Source: Zantedeschia hybrid cultivar
Taxonomy: Eukaryota > Streptophyta > Magnoliopsida > Alismatales > Araceae
Direction of reading: 5' to 3'
Assembly (NCBI GenBank): GCA_030544215.1
Contig: JARZZO010000003.1
Span: 31,996,379 to 32,060,378, forward strand
Length of the DNA: 64,000 nucleotides
A program made the translations under genes and the position numbers. Shown here in pieces: positions 11,617 through 24,417 of the stretch. The stretch's first letter is position 1; every line of letters starts with the position of its first letter. Below the pieces are notes generated by a model. The model was not told the DNA's origin and made no database searches. It was given only the letters and a program-made list of their open reading frames with translations.

Positions 11617-13154
11617 TGTTAGTTTTAGGTGGCCTACAAGCCAATCTGACTATGTAAATCTCGTTCATTTATTAATATAATGGCATAATATTCATTGTGT
11701 AAATCGCATTAATTATCGTTTTATAATGAAGTCCGTGAATATATGTTATAGTGATCAGATTATGATGAGATCATACTAATGAGACTGATCACTTAAACAC
11801 ACATATTCTCAATCGTTCATAGTCGGAGGATATCCGAGAAGGACATCGGATATCCGATTAGACTAGTACAGATTACTCCTGCTCATATGATGAGGGTGAC
11901 TGATCTCATAAGTCACTTGTGTGGAGACACTAAAGCGAATCTGTAGGTGCTCATTGGAGAATGAGTTCACTGAACTGATCCGACTGAATCGCTGGATGGT
12001 ATTGTACCTCACTATCAACCAGGTTGATTCTATTGTCGCAGTTGCGTGGATGGTCCTCGGACCTGAGACACCAAGGACACCTTGTCGGTGGACTTCTGTA
12101 CTTTGACCTTGGTTTACGAATCTCTAGCCACGGGATTTTAATACGCCAAGGATTGGGTACAGCGGAATACCGTCGAAGGGAATTGTATGTCAATAAGGAA
12201 TCATTCACTTTCGGTACTTAGAGAGAGAATGTTCTAGGAAGGATGCGCGGAAGTCCCTGGCCAGGGCGGACGATAATATCGGGAAAGGAGTTTTCCAATA
12301 TTCATCAGCGGCATCCAATCCAAGTGAGTCGACCGGTTAGGGTTTGACAGCTCGCCATACCCTGAGTTGACTCGAGAGCATTGTACGAATGAAGGATTAT
12401 ATCCACGTGGTAACTGTCGGCGGAAAGGTTCCAAGAGTGGGTAACTTAACCCCAATACTTTCCGGGTTCACGCGGTGTTGCTTGGCACCCAACGTGATCG
12501 GAGGCCCGGTCGAATTCGATGTGCGACATCAATTCGATTGATTAATTAATTAATAAAGGGTTATTAATTGATTAATAAACCCAGTGAGGAGTCACTGGGC
12601 TTGTTGGGCTATTAACTGGACTGGTACTTGGGCCTAGAGGGTCACACGCAAATGATTCTCAAGGCGATGGATAAATAAGTGAGTTTTATACAAACCGGAG
12701 GTTTTTATGAAAAACCGCGCGGTTAGTATAAAACATAGCGAACGGGCTGAGCAGGCCAAGCTGCTGCTAACCCTAGCCGCCCCTCCTCTGTTTCTCTCTC
12801 TCTCTGGCGTCCAGACAGATCTAGATCTGCTCCGCCGCTTCTCCGAATCCCGTTCGATGAGAAATCGTCCGCGCGTTGCGGCGACCGACGGAGGTTTCGT
12901 GGGCTGCGAAGAACGAGGAACGTGAGGATATCTGTCACGAGGAGGATCGCGTGGACTCGCTAGAGGCTGGGCGCTTGCGCTGCTTGCGGTGTCGCACCGA
13001 CAGAACCGAACGGTTGCGGATTCGAATCCGCACAGGGTGAGAACTTCGATTATCCGATAATCGATTTTAGTTATTCGAAACGGGAACGGATCGCTATTTT
13101 AATATTTTATTTTCCGCTGCGTGAGCGATCCGGAGAAACCCGAGAAACCCAACA
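11617..13154 (+). repeat. Element C 5' LTR
   Basis: 1538 bp, starting TGTTAGTTTTAGGTGG and ending GAGAAACCCAACA, one base before the PBS. It aligns along its length with 19378-20925, with scattered substitutions and small indels. Confidence 0.92.
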
Positions 13155-13155
13155 G

Positions 13156-13173
13156 TGGTATCAGAGCCAGGTT
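13156..13173 (+). other. Primer-binding site of element C (initiator-Met tRNA)
   Basis: TGGTATCAGAGCCAGGTT, complementary to the 3' end of plant initiator-Met tRNA, one base after the LTR end. The same site occurs reversed in A (21788-21806) and B (53397-53414). Confidence 0.9.
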
Positions 13174-13559
13174 CCACTGTTTCTCGTCCCGTTTTGATCT
13201 CCGAATTAATTTTTCCATGAGTTATTCCATGCGTTTAATCTGATTAAAATGACGAAATAGTGTTCATAAGATGAACACAAATATTTAGATCATTTTTCTG
13301 TGATTTTTCGGATTTTATTTGGGGGTTTTCAGAGTTCTTCATGAGATGATGAACCGGGGCTTTTCGGCGGCTTCGTACATGCCTCCCAAGCGTTGGGATG
13401 GCGGGCCAGATCTCTGGATCTCTTGGTGATAGTCACCACTGCCCACCGGGCATGATAGCTGGGGCCGGAGTGGTCTTAATGAGCTGCAAAATCGAGCCCA
13501 AATTCCGTGTTATAACCCTGAAAAATCAGATTTTGGGGGTCTTGAAAGGGCTCGGCCAG

Positions 13560-13850
13560 CTCTTGTTTTGGCCACCGCCGGCGGCCCTGCCGGCGCCGGA
13601 CACGTCGCCGGGGCCGGCGGCGCCGGGGGCCGGCCGGCGGCGGCCTGCAACAAACCCCACCGCCGGTGTCTGCTTGCTGCCCGATTAGGGTTAGGAGGGG
13701 TTGGAGGAGATGAGGGAGCCGATTCACAGGACCGGGTCCGAGCCGGTCCGACCGGCTGGACCGGCCCCGAGCCGGGCCAGGGCCGCCAGCCCCAGGTTCG
13801 CACCTGGGCTGGGCCCTGGCTCGAACCAGGTCCGAGCCATGGCTCCCCCC
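13560..13850. repeat. GC-rich palindromic island in the leader of C
   Basis: Built of short inverted words such as GCCGGC, GGCCGGCC, CCGGTCC/GGACCGG and GGTTCG...CGAACC. Reading frames that run through it on both strands reflect base composition. B has a similar island at the same relative place (52745-53040), and A has a palindromic stretch there (21406-21668). Confidence 0.7.
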
Positions 13851-13874
13851 TAAGGGGTTGAGCCCTCTTCTTCT

Positions 13875-14640
13875 CTTTCTTATTTAAAATCCCTAATTAA
13901 AACCCCAAATACCCCATTAATTATAATTGAATTTTAAATTTAAAGTTCAAAAGTGTTTTGAATATTAAATTATCATTCAATTTTAATTAATTGGACTTAA
14001 TTAATGATTTTGAATCATTATGTTAATTAAGGTTTTTTTTATTAACTAGTAATTAGTTGTTAATTAGTTGGGGTTAATATTAATTTAAATGTTAAATTGA
14101 TTATTAACCTCAATTTAACTAATTTAAATGTTAAATTAGTTATTAAATTAGTTATTAATAGTTATTAGTCTAATTGTTAGATTATTAACTATTATCTCAG
14201 CTAATTGTTAATTAATATTTGAGTTAGTTATTAATTTAATTATTAAATTAATAATTAACTTAAATGACTAATTTAAATGTTAAATTAGTAGTTCTTAATT
14301 AATTACTGTTAGTCATTGATTTAATAGTTAAATTGATGATAACTTTAATTATCTAATCTAAGAGTTAGATTAATTAATTATTAATTAGTTAGTGTTAATT
14401 ATTGGTTTAAGAGTCAAATTAATAATTAGCATTAATTGGCTAATCTAAGTGTTAGATTAGTAGTTAATAATTAATCATAGTTGATTATTAATTTAAATGT
14501 TAAATTATTAATTAATTTAGTTAGATTAATCTAAGAGTTAGATTAGTCTTTAAATAGTCTAATTGTTAGATTATTAATAGGGTTTAATCTAAGTGTTAGA
14601 TTATTAGAATTGTTCTAATTTGCATGGAATAATATGGAAT
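13875..14640. repeat. AT-rich low-complexity tract in the leader of C
   Basis: Made almost wholly of variants of TTAATTAGT, TTAAATGTTAAATTA and TCTAAGTGTTAGATTA. Several are themselves short palindromes (for example TCTAA...TTAGA). No gene. B has a corresponding tract at 52260-52700. Confidence 0.75.
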
Positions 14641-15470
14641 TATTAATTTGGAGTGTGCGCACATGTGATGTGTGTTTTGATACTTTTAAATTAGATTTGA
14701 TTGCATGATAAGTTAATTAAAAATATTTTCGAAATTCAAATACCAATTTTGATTGGATCCCAACCTTTTCAAAGCCAAAGTTATCTATTTTTGAAAATTC
14801 TTTTATTTTAGCCAATGATGCGTTGAATCATGTGTGGATGTTTAAAACACACTGTGGTCATGGATATGCACTTATTTAATTATTCATGTGATGAATGATG
14901 TGTTTGTGTGGATCGTGGATGAATGATGGATGTTTATTAAATTGTTAATAAATAGAGATCTGCGTATCTCTCCCTCTCTCATTATCCGATGTATTGTTAC
15001 CTCCCTCTCTCTTGTACTCGCCATAAGGTTTTCTTCTAATTACATGTAATTTTAGAATTAATGTAATCTGATCGAGGCAACTGAGGAAGGAGCGAGGACG
15101 ATCCACAATTACAACCAGGAAGACGAAAAGATAGAGATCTCTTGCCTATGTGTTTGCAGGTTATCTAATATAATTGTTGTGTTAGAATTGTGTGTGCGTT
15201 TGACTGTTGGCTCCAATCAAACCCACTGTACTATCCATAACCACACTAGACATGTATGTGATGCAATATTTTCTTTGGATTATGAATCAAAGTAGGTATA
15301 GTATTTACTAAATATATACGATATATTTTTATACTATCACCTAGGAGAGACCAAGATAAAAGTTTTCTAAATACCCTCAGATAAACTTTAAGCCGTAACG
15401 CGAGTAGTTAAGAACTTACCGAGTGGTCCACCATCATTATAGTCATAGGATTCGAATCACTTTAGATAGG
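14641..15470 (+). other. Leader of element C, middle part
   Basis: Non-coding sequence between the AT-rich tract and the four-fold motif. No gene or further repeat recognised. Confidence 0.5.
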
Positions 15471-15777
15471 TTTGTTGTGCTATCCACAAGGCCTGTTTAA
15501 TTGGGAGGAGAAACTATGGCTATGGCATTAGATGCCTATATAATCGGAGTAGAGGAACCATGTAGCTTTGTTGTGCTATCCACAAGGGCTGCATGCAAAT
15601 CTATGCTCATCGCGTAACGATGGTTAGCTTAGACCAGAATTAGTGGTTTGTTGTGCTATCCACAAGGCCATTAAATCTCTAGGGACCAAAGCTATGATCA
15701 TATATTGCAAGGAGTTGCAAGTCCCATGAGTTGGGTGCTCTTTGATTATATTACAGTTTGTTGTGCTATCCACAAGG
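15471..15777 (+). repeat. Four-fold leader motif of element C
   Basis: Four copies of TTTG-TTGTGCTATCCACAAGG, identical over this stretch, at 15471, 15567, 15647 and 15757 (spacing 96, 80 and 110). TTGTG/CACAA can pair around a CTATC loop. Sequence between the copies is not repeated, so selection or correction on the motif itself is suggested. Confidence 0.9.
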
Positions 15778-15968
15778 CTGTACTGCAAGTCATTGAGATT
15801 CTGATCCCCACTAGGAGACTGTCGGCGTCTCCCGTTCTGTATAACTGAGGGTTATACAGTCCGTCAAAAATTAGTGGGAGTTAAACTTGAACAAAAGACC
15901 ATGTCTTGTTTTATATTTAATAATTGAACATCTGTTAAATAGATTTTACTTATCTCCTGTAGGAAATT

Positions 15969-17626
15969 ATGTCGTCGAATAACCTACTCCGTGGCATACT
16001 TGATGCCCTTTTGACTTACTTGATCTACTCGGATTGGTTCAGAACCTGAAGAATGTCTTCAGATCTGAGCACAATAACTTTGTCCCTGGAGCTGATCCTC
16101 CTGCTGAATCGGCATTGGATGCCCCTGAAGTAGAGATGATAGCTAACGATAAAAGATCGAAGGACAAAGGCAAAAGAATAGTGAAGGGTGACTGCTTCTA
16201 CTATAAGCAGTATGGTCACTGGAAGAGGAACTGCAAGGAGTTCTTTAACGATAAAGCTCGTGGAAAGGTGAAGCTATATGAAGCTTCAGATATTTATATG
16301 ATAGATATCAACTTATCAGTTAGAGATTCCACATCTTGGGTATTGGATACCGGATGTGCTTCTCATATCTGTCATGATGCGCAGATGCTGACAAGTAAGC
16401 GCAAGCTGAGACAAGGCGAGGTGGAATTGAGGTTAGGAAACAGAGCAAAAGTTGGGGCGATTGTTGTTGGGACAACAAACCTCAGGCTTCGATCAGGAGA
16501 CGCCTTACTATTAGAAGATTGTTATTATGTTCCTAGCATAATAAAGAATATCATATCAATATCTTGTTTGGACAAGATAGGATATAGGTTGACTATTGAG
16601 AATAGAAGTTGTTCGATTTATTATGGTAATAAATCAATAGCTTCAGCATCTTTAGTCAACGGTCTATATCTATTAGATGTTTCTTATTACAATATTCAAA
16701 TTGATAAAGCTCTTAAGAAGAGCAAGAATTGTGTGAACCAAGCCTACATGTGGCATTGTAGACTTGGGCACATTGACGAAAGCAAGTTGCAAAAGTTGCA
16801 CAAGTATGGTTACTTAACTGCATTCGATTACGAATCGTTTGCAACATGTGAATCTTGCCTTATGGGAAAGATGGCAAAATCTCCATTTACTGGACATGGA
16901 GAACGTGCCAAGGACATTTTAGAAGTAATACATTCAGATATATGTGGTCCAATGTCCACCCAAGCCAAAGGTGGCTTTTCTTACTTCATCACGTTAACTG
17001 ATGACTTCTCAAGATTCGGCTATGTGTACTTAATGAAGTACAAGTCGGAAGCATTTGAGGAGTTCAAGGAGTTCAAAAATGAGGTAGAGAAGCAGTTAGG
17101 AAAGAGTATTAAAGCTCTTCGATCAGATCGAGGAGAAGAATACTTGAGTACTAATTTCACACAATTCTTAAAGGATAATGGTATCCTTTCTCAGCTGACC
17201 CCTCCATATACATCACAGATGAATGGTGTATCAGAAAGGAGGAATCGCACCTTGTTGGACATGGTGCGATTCATGATGAGCTTTTCGGGATTACCAGTGT
17301 CCCTCTGGGGGTATGCTCTAGAGTCAGCAGCATACCTACTGAACAGAGTACCCATCAAGTTTGTGGCCTCTACTCCATATGAGATATGGAAAGGCAGGAA
17401 ACCAGAATTTAAACATGTTAAAGTCTGGGGTTGTCCTGCTCATGTAAAGAGGCATGATCCAGACAAACTGGAATCACGAAGTGATAAATGCAGGTTTGTG
17501 GGATATCCAAAGAAACCTTTGGATACTATTTTTTCCATCCTGGTGAACAAAAGGTGTTTGTCGCCAAGAAAGCTGTCTTCCTGGAAGAGGAATACCTTCT
17601 CCAGGAGGACAGTGGGAGTAAAATAG
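15969..17626 (+). pseudogene. Element C gag-protease-integrase remnant
   Basis: The gag start ATG at 15969 reads MSSNNLLRGILDA as in B, then hits TGA after 26 codons. A frame change leads into the long frame from 16034. There the gag body is missing: ALDAPEVEMIANDK is followed at once by the basic region before the zinc knuckle, about 150 residues being lost relative to B. The knuckle reads CFYYKQYGHWKRNC, with the second Cys changed to Tyr. Protease WVLDTGCASHIC is intact. Integrase has HCRLGHIDES...CESCLMGKM, IHSDICGPM, LRSDRGEEYL and NGVSERRNRT, so the DDE residues remain. The frame is lost near 17500. Confidence 0.85.
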
Positions 17627-19314
17627 TACTGGAAGAGGTTCCAGATCCCCAAACAGCTACATTATCATCAGATGAGATATCAGTTCCTGAATATGTTCAG
17701 GTACACACAGATGAGCCTCATAGATCTGGTAGAGTACCTAGACTACCCGAACGATATGTGGGACATATTGTTGAAGGTAAGTCTAAGGTAGAATATAATG
17801 AGGATGAGATCCTAAAACCTACCAGGAGGCCATAGAAAGCCCAGAAGCCGGGAAATGGCGAGAAACCATGAGTTCAGAAATCTAGTCCATGTACACCAAC
17901 CAAGTTTGGAACTTAGAGGACTTGCCCGAGGGTATTGTACCCATCGGTTGCAAGTGGATCTTTAAGAGAAAGATCGGTGTTGATGGACGGATCGACACTT
18001 ATAAGGCAAGGTTGGTGGCAAAGGGATATCGTCAAAGGCAAGGAATTGACTATGACGAGACTTTCTCACCAGTTGTCATGATAAAGTCGATTAGAGTTCT
18101 ACTCGCCATTGCTGCACATTTTGATTATGAAATATGGCAGATGGATATGAAGACTGCCTTCCTCAATGTAAGGAAGAGGTGTATATGATACAACTAGAAG
18201 ACTTCACATCTAAAGAATCTCCAGATAAAGTGTGCAAGCTTCAGAGGTCCATTTATGGACTGAAGCAGGCTTCCCGGAGCTGGAACATAATATTTGACGA
18301 GGCTGTCAAGTCTTATGACTTCATTAAGAATGAAGATGAGCCTTGTGTGTACAAGAAGACCAGTGGGAGTACAGTCACCTTCTTAGTTCTTTACGTAGAT
18401 GACATACTACTCATTGAGAATGATGTAGCTATGATGTCATCAGTAAAGATCTGGCTGTCGAAAAACTTCTACATGAAGGATTTGGGAGAAGCATCCTACG
18501 TGTTGGGAATACGGATCTATAGAGATAGATCAAAGAGGATGCTTGGAATGACCCAATCCTTGTACATAGATACCATAGTCAAAAGTTTTGGCATGAAAAA
18601 TTCCAAGAGAGGTCTCATACTGATGAGACATGGAATTAGTCTCTCAAAGGAGCAGTCTCCTAAGACTCCTAATGAGAGGCATTCATGGATAGAATACCCT
18701 ATGCCTCTGCCATATGATCTATCATGTATGTCATGCTATGTACACGGCCTGATGTTGTATTTGCTCTAAGTGTTACGAGTAGATTTCAGGCTGATCCAGG
18801 CGAAGAGCACTGGAAGGCAGTGAAATGTATCCTTAAGTACTTGAGAAGAACTAAGGATATGTTTCTTGTCTATGGAGGAGGTGACTTGAAACTGCAAGAC
18901 TTTACTAACTTGAGTTTCCAGTCAGATCTAGATGATAGCAAGTCTAAATATGGATTTGTGTTTACATTAAAGGGAGGTGCAGTATGCTGGAAGAGTTCCA
19001 AGCAAGTAAACACTGCAGATTCGACGACTGAAGCTGAGCACATCGCTGCAGCTGAAGCTTTCAAGGAAATAGTGTGGTTGAAGAAGTTCATCACCGACCT
19101 TGACATAGTTCCCGATATCCTTGATCATGTTTCGCTGTTGTGCGACAACAATGGGACTATTGCACAAGTAAAAGAGCCGTGGTCTCATCAGAAATCGAAA
19201 GATGTTCTGAGGCGTTTTCATCTTATCCAGAGGAGATGTAATAGTGGAAAGAGTTCCATCCGTCGACAATGTAGCAGATCCACTGACAAAGCCGTTGGCT
19301 CAAATTGTGTTTGA
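17627..19314 (+). pseudogene. Element C reverse transcriptase/RNase H remnant
   Basis: RT is spread over three frames: VWNLEDLPEGIVPIGCKWIF and GIDYDETFSPV (17889-18188), a frame change at AFLN near 18170, then YGLKQASRSWN and the catalytic YVDD (18392-18403). A second frame change near 18700 leads to RNase H: WKAVKCILKYLRRTKD, a segment FTNLSF where YTDSSF is usual (a catalytic Asp changed to Asn), TTEAEHIAAAEA and LLCDNNG. Stops also lie at 17826-17888. The end VECHL...HKGDWL is typical for the family, followed by a polypurine tract (about 19364-19377). Confidence 0.85.
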
Positions 19315-19377
19315 GTGTCACCTAGAGTCTATGGGCTTATTGTATAAAGGTGATTGGCTTTAGTCCAAGTGGAAGAT

Positions 19378-20925
19378 TATTAGTTTTAGGTGGCCTACAA
19401 GCCAATCTGACCATGTAAATCTCGTTCATTTATTAATATAATGGCATAATATTCATTATGTGTAAATCACATTAATTATCGTTTCATAATGAAGTCCGTG
19501 AATATGTGCTATAGTGATCAGATTATGATGAGATCATTCTAATGAGACTGATCACTTAAACACACATATTCTTAATCGTTCCTAGTTGGAGGATATCCGA
19601 GAAGGATATTGGATATCCGGTTAGACTAGTACAGATTACTCCTGCTCATATGATGAGGGTGATTGATCTCATAAGTCACTTGCGTGGAGACACTAAGGCG
19701 AATTTGTAGGTGCTCATTAGAGAATGAGTTCACTGAACTGATCCGACTGAATCGCTGGATGGTATTGTACCTCACTGTCAACCAGCTTGATTCTATTGTC
19801 GCAGTTGCGTAGATGGTCCTCGGACCTGAGACACCAAGGACACTTTGTCGGTGGACTTCTGTGCTTTGACCTTGGTTTACGAATCTCTAGCCACGGGATT
19901 CTAATACGCCAAGGATTGGGTACAACGGAATACCGTCGAAGGGAATTGTGTGTCAATAAGGAATCATTCGCTCTCGGTACTTAGAGAGAGAATGCTCTAG
20001 GAAGGATGCGCGGAAGTCCCTAGCCAGGGCGGACGATAATATCAAGAAAGGAGTTTTCCGATATTCATCAGCGGCATCCAATCCAAGTGAGTCGACCGGT
20101 TAGGGTTTGACAACTCGCCATACCCTGAGTTGACTCAAGAGCATTGTACGAATGAAGGATTATATCCACGCGGTAACTATCGGCGGAAATGTTCCAAGAG
20201 TGGGTTACTTAGCCCCAATACCTTCCGGGTTCACATGGTGTTGCTTGGCACCCAACGTGATCGGAGGCCCGGTCGAATTCGATATGCGACATCAATTCGA
20301 TTGATTAATTAATTAATAAAGGGTTATTAATTGATTAATAAAGCCAGTGAGGAGTCACTGGGCTTGTTGGGCCATTAACTGGACTGGTACTTGGGCCTAG
20401 AGGGTTACACGCAAATGATTCTCAAGGCGATGGATAAATAAGTGGGTTTTATACAAACCCGGGGTTTTTATGAAAAACCGCGCAGTTAGTATAAAACATA
20501 GCGAACGGGCTAAGCAGGCCAAGCTGCTGCTAACCCTAGCCGCCCCTCCTCTGTTTCTCTCTCTCTCTGGCGTCCAGACAGATCTAGATCTGTTCCGCTG
20601 CTTCTCCGAATCCTGTTCGACGGGAAATTGTCCGCGCGTTGCGGCGACCGGCGTAGGTTTCGTGGGCTGCGAAGAACGAAGAACGAGGAACGTGAGGATA
20701 TCCGTCGCGAGAAGGATCGCGTGGACTTCGCTAGAGGCCGGGCGCTTGCGCGGCTTGCGGTGTCACACCGACGGAACCGAACGGTTGCGGATTCGAATCC
20801 GCACACGGTGAGAACTTCGATTATCCGATAATCGATTTTAGTTATTCGAAATGGGTATGGATCGCTGTTTTAATATTTTATTTTCCGCTGCGTGAGCGAT
20901 CCGGAGAAACCCGAGAAACCCAACA
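19378..20925 (+). repeat. Element C 3' LTR
   Basis: 1548 bp, homologous to 11617-13154. It starts TATTAGTTTTAGG in place of TGTTAG (terminal TG changed to TA) and ends CGAGAAACCCAACA. Confidence 0.9.
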
Positions 20926-21405
20926 AATACACACATGAATTTAAAAATTAAATTCAATCAATCAAGATAATTAAGACAATCATAAAATTTAAATTCAAGT
21001 TAATCATCCAATGATCAAATACAATTTAATTAAATGATCGTCTTCAATTATCTTTTATTAAAATTCACAATTTATTCATTTAAAAATTATCCAATAATTT
21101 TACAAATTAAAATTTTAAGTTTTAATGACAATCCTCTCAAAATTTGAATTTAATAATTATCTAATAATTAAAAATTCGAAAGTTTGAATTTATACGTAAA
21201 CTTCAATTAAACTCAAAGTTTACATGATAATTATTATATTAATCAACAATAATTTTAATTAATGTTTTCCGATAATTATCATAATTTTTAAGATAAAATT
21301 TTAATTTTCTGGATTAGTACAGTGCCCAGTGCTGGTTGGAGCAGTGCACCTAACAGTGAAAAAATCGAACAATAAATCTATTTTAAAAAATTTTAAAAAA
21401 AAATG
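20926..21405 (-). other. Leader of element A, right of C
   Basis: Very AT-rich non-coding sequence with many AATTTAAATT-type words, the counterpart of the AT-rich tracts in the leaders of B and C. No gene. Confidence 0.6.
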
Positions 21406-21668
21406 CGGACGGCAAGGCCGAATGCCTTCCACCAAGTGGAAAGCCACATGGTTGGCCGTCCACCCCATGGACGGCCAGAACTTAGGCCGTTTAATTTCAA
21501 AAAAAATTTAGAAAATCCTGTAAAATTTGACGGCCACTCCAAGTATCGCTTACGTTCTGGACGACCACTCCAAGTGTTGTTTAACTTCTGGACGGCCACT
21601 CTAAGTGCCGTTTACAATTTAAATTTTTTTTTGAAAATATTCAGACGGCCTGGTTTTTTGCCGTCCAG
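21406..21668. repeat. GGACGGCC palindromes in the leader of A
   Basis: Contains GGCCGTCCACCCCATGGACGGCC, a near-perfect palindrome, several GACGGCCACTCYAAGTG units and a final AGACGGCC...GCCGTCCAG. These arms equal those of the array in gypsy element D (4642-4986), although A is a copia element. Confidence 0.7.
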
Positions 21669-21787
21669 TTTCCCACTGTTCTGAAAAAATAAAATTTTCA
21701 TGGCTCAACAAATTAAAATAAAATTGAAGAACATTAACATGATGTTACAACAGAGATCGTTCTTCCCAGTTGCATCAATAAGAGCCT

Positions 21788-21806
21788 AAACCTGGCTCTG
21801 ATACCA
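21788..21806 (-). other. Primer-binding site of element A
   Basis: Minus strand TGGTATCAGAGCCAGGTTT, initiator-Met tRNA type, one base from the 5' LTR. Confidence 0.88.
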
Positions 21807-21807
21807 C

Positions 21808-22740
21808 TGTTGGGTTCGGTCGTAACCCCCGGAAAATCACTGCAGCGGAAGAACATAAAACAAACTGATTTCCCAAATCAATTCGGACTCCGATTGATGC
21901 AACAAAAATGATCTTAAATAAATCACATGAGATTTATCACTTTACACAGAATAAGTTATCATGTGAAAATCGATGCCGAATTCCTTGAAGCTTTGAGCTG
22001 CACAAACGTCTGGCTTCTAGAGCTTAATCCACACCAACCCGCGCAGCAACGGAGCTCTCCTTCTCCAACACCCGCACAAACCCACTAGCCTCAAGAGCTC
22101 TGTTGGCAAGAGTTCAACCCTTCTAACTTTTACTTGACGGCCAACTTTTTGGAATGGGTAAAGCATTAGCTAGGTTACGGGTCGAAGAACATGAGTTATT
22201 TATAGAATGGTAAGGCGGCAGCTTGAACCGCTTCGTTTAACCAAACCCATCTTTAACTGCCGCAGTTAAAGTTAACCCCAGGGTATATTATATATCAATA
22301 TATTATTATTAGTTTATTTATCAAACAAGCCTAATAATACATATATTATATATATGCCCTTTATATTGTTGTATATATGCTTTTAAGTCATTTATAAATT
22401 CTTTTTCCAAAAGAATTTAATGTTTTAGTATTTTTTCCATACAATAATATTCCGTTCTGTAAGAGTTATTTGTGTGTAATCCTCTAGGCCCATTATCACT
22501 CTGATTTAAAGATCTATTGACTTCTAATCTAATTAGAAGTAAATAAAACTGGTTATTCTCAATAATTGTTTAATTTGTTCCGGACCTTTTTTGATTACGT
22601 TCGGCCGAGCAAATCCACGTGATCCTAGAGGATGTCGAGTTCATCTATACCCTGTCTGGCACCTGTAAGTCATCAGTTACCGTATCGCTATAATCTCTCG
22701 TTCATTCTATGAGTCCGATCCAATCGTGTGGTATGGTTAT
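21808..22740 (-). repeat. Element A 5' LTR, PBS-side part
   Basis: Starts (plus strand) TGTTGGGTTCGGTCG next to the PBS and runs to the insertion point of B. The last five bases, GTTAT (22736-22740), are repeated at 54968-54972 on the far side of B. The other part of this LTR is at 54973-55710; joined length about 1671 bp. Confidence 0.88.
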
Positions 22741-24292
22741 TATTGGGTTCGCTGTGTCGAGATCCGATCCTAAAACGCAGCGGAACAAAATATTCGGGAT
22801 TGGATCTGTCTCGTTTCGATCGTTAAAATAAAACCGGTGTAAATCGAATTTACCTTGCGCGGATTCGAATCCGCGTCCGTTTTCCGGTTCTGTCGGAGCG
22901 ATGCCGCAAGTCGCGTAGATGCCCGACCTCTAGCGGTATCCACGCAGTTCTCCTCGCGATGGATCGTCCTCGCTTCCTCGCTCGCTGCGGCGTTCATAGA
23001 TCCCGTCTGGCTGCGCGTAATCCGTTGCGACATGCGGATTCGGAATCCCCGTCGAACAGAAGGTGGAGCAGTTGGGAACCGCACACTCAGAAGAGAGAGA
23101 AAGGGAGAAAGAACGAATGACGGCTTGGTCAAGGTTGCTGGCCCCGGACGTAGAATCCGTTCTTTCATAATAAGTCAGTTTGTGGTTTTTCATAAAAACC
23201 CAGACTTATCCGAAATCCTGTCGGATAATCCATCGACTTGAAAACCATTTGCGTGTGACCCTCTAGGCCCAAATATCAGTCTAGTTAATAGCCCATTAAG
23301 TCCAGTAACCCTTTATTGACCCACTGAATTAATTAATATCCTTATATTCAATTAATCAGCCGAATTTAATGTCCCACAATAAATTCGGACGGACTGCCGA
23401 TCACGTTGGATGCCAAGCAACATCGCGTGATCCTGGATGGCACTGGGGTTATCGCAACCCTCTATTGGAACCTTTCTGTCATCGGTTAGCCCGCGGATAT
23501 AATCCTTCATCCGTGCAATGTTCCCGAATCGACCTAGGGCATGGTTTACTGTTAAACCCTATTTGGTCGATTCACTTGAATCAGATGCCGCTAATCTGAA
23601 TCCAATAACTCCTTATCGATTACAGAGTCCGCCCTGGCCAGGGACTTTAAGCGCATCATTCCCGGAACATTCTCTCTCAAACTACCGAGAGCGGATGATC
23701 CCGTATTGAACACACAATTACCTTCGAGGGCATTTCCTTGAACCCGATCGCTTGACTTATTGATAACCCATGGTTAGGGATTCGTTCGTCAAGGTCAAAG
23801 CTCAGAAACCTACCAACAAGATATCTTTGGAGTCTCAGGTCCAAGGATCATCTACGCAACCGTGACAAATGAATCGAGCTGGTTAACAGTGAGGTGATTG
23901 TCATCCAGCGATTCATAGTCGGATCAGTTCAGTGAACTCATTCACCAATGAGCACCTATAGGTTCAGCATAGTGTCTCCACACAAGGGACTTATGGGATC
24001 AGTCACCCTCATCATATGAGCTGAAGTAACCTATACTAGTCTATCCGGATGTTCGATGTCCTATCTCAAACATCCTATGACTAGGAACAATTAAGAACAT
24101 GTGTTTATAAGTCTTCGGTCCCGTAATTATGATCTCATCATAATCCGAAGACTGTTGCACATGTTCATGGACTTCATCATGATACGATAAACACAGATCG
24201 AATTAATTACACACAATGAATTATTGTCATTTATTAATAATCTAAATAAATACATAGTATCGGATTGACTTTGAGACCATCTAATACTAACA
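22741..24292 (-). repeat. Element B 3' LTR
   Basis: Plus strand starts TATTGGGTTCGCTGTG and ends CTAATACTAACA. It is the same length as the 5' LTR and differs from it by scattered substitutions. The outer end has TA where the 5' LTR has TG. The polypurine tract follows on the minus strand as CCAAGTGGGAGAT (24293-24305). Confidence 0.92.
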
Positions 24293-24417
24293 ATCTCCCA
24301 CTTGGACTAAAGCCAATCACTTTTATACAGAATACCCATATTCTCTAAGTGACGCTCAAAAACATTTTGAGACAAAGGCTTTGTAAGTGGATCTGCTAGT
24401 TTGTCGGCTGAGGGAAA

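Larger units (their letters stand above)
11617..20925 (+). mobile_element. Element C: Ty1/copia retrotransposon in A's leader
   Basis: A full-length but degenerate plus-strand copia element: 5' LTR, initiator-Met PBS, long leader, gag-protease-integrase-RT-RNase H remnants, 3' LTR. The flanks are GATAC (11612-11616) and AATAC (20926-20930), a 5-bp target duplication with one mismatch. It interrupts A between gag and PBS. LTRs, PBS, leader layout and proteins resemble B, so B and C are one lineage. Confidence 0.9.

Noticed and set aside
12707..12938. Frames of 71-72 codons in the LTR of C, with similar ones at 20470-20831, 22770-23241 and 53475-53916
   Set aside because: Present in LTRs of B and C on both strands without conserved protein sequence; they lie in the transcribed GC-rich part of the LTR.
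13398..13861. Pro/Gly/Ala/Arg-rich frames in the leader of C
   Set aside because: Caused by the GC-rich palindromic island; four overlapping frames on both strands.
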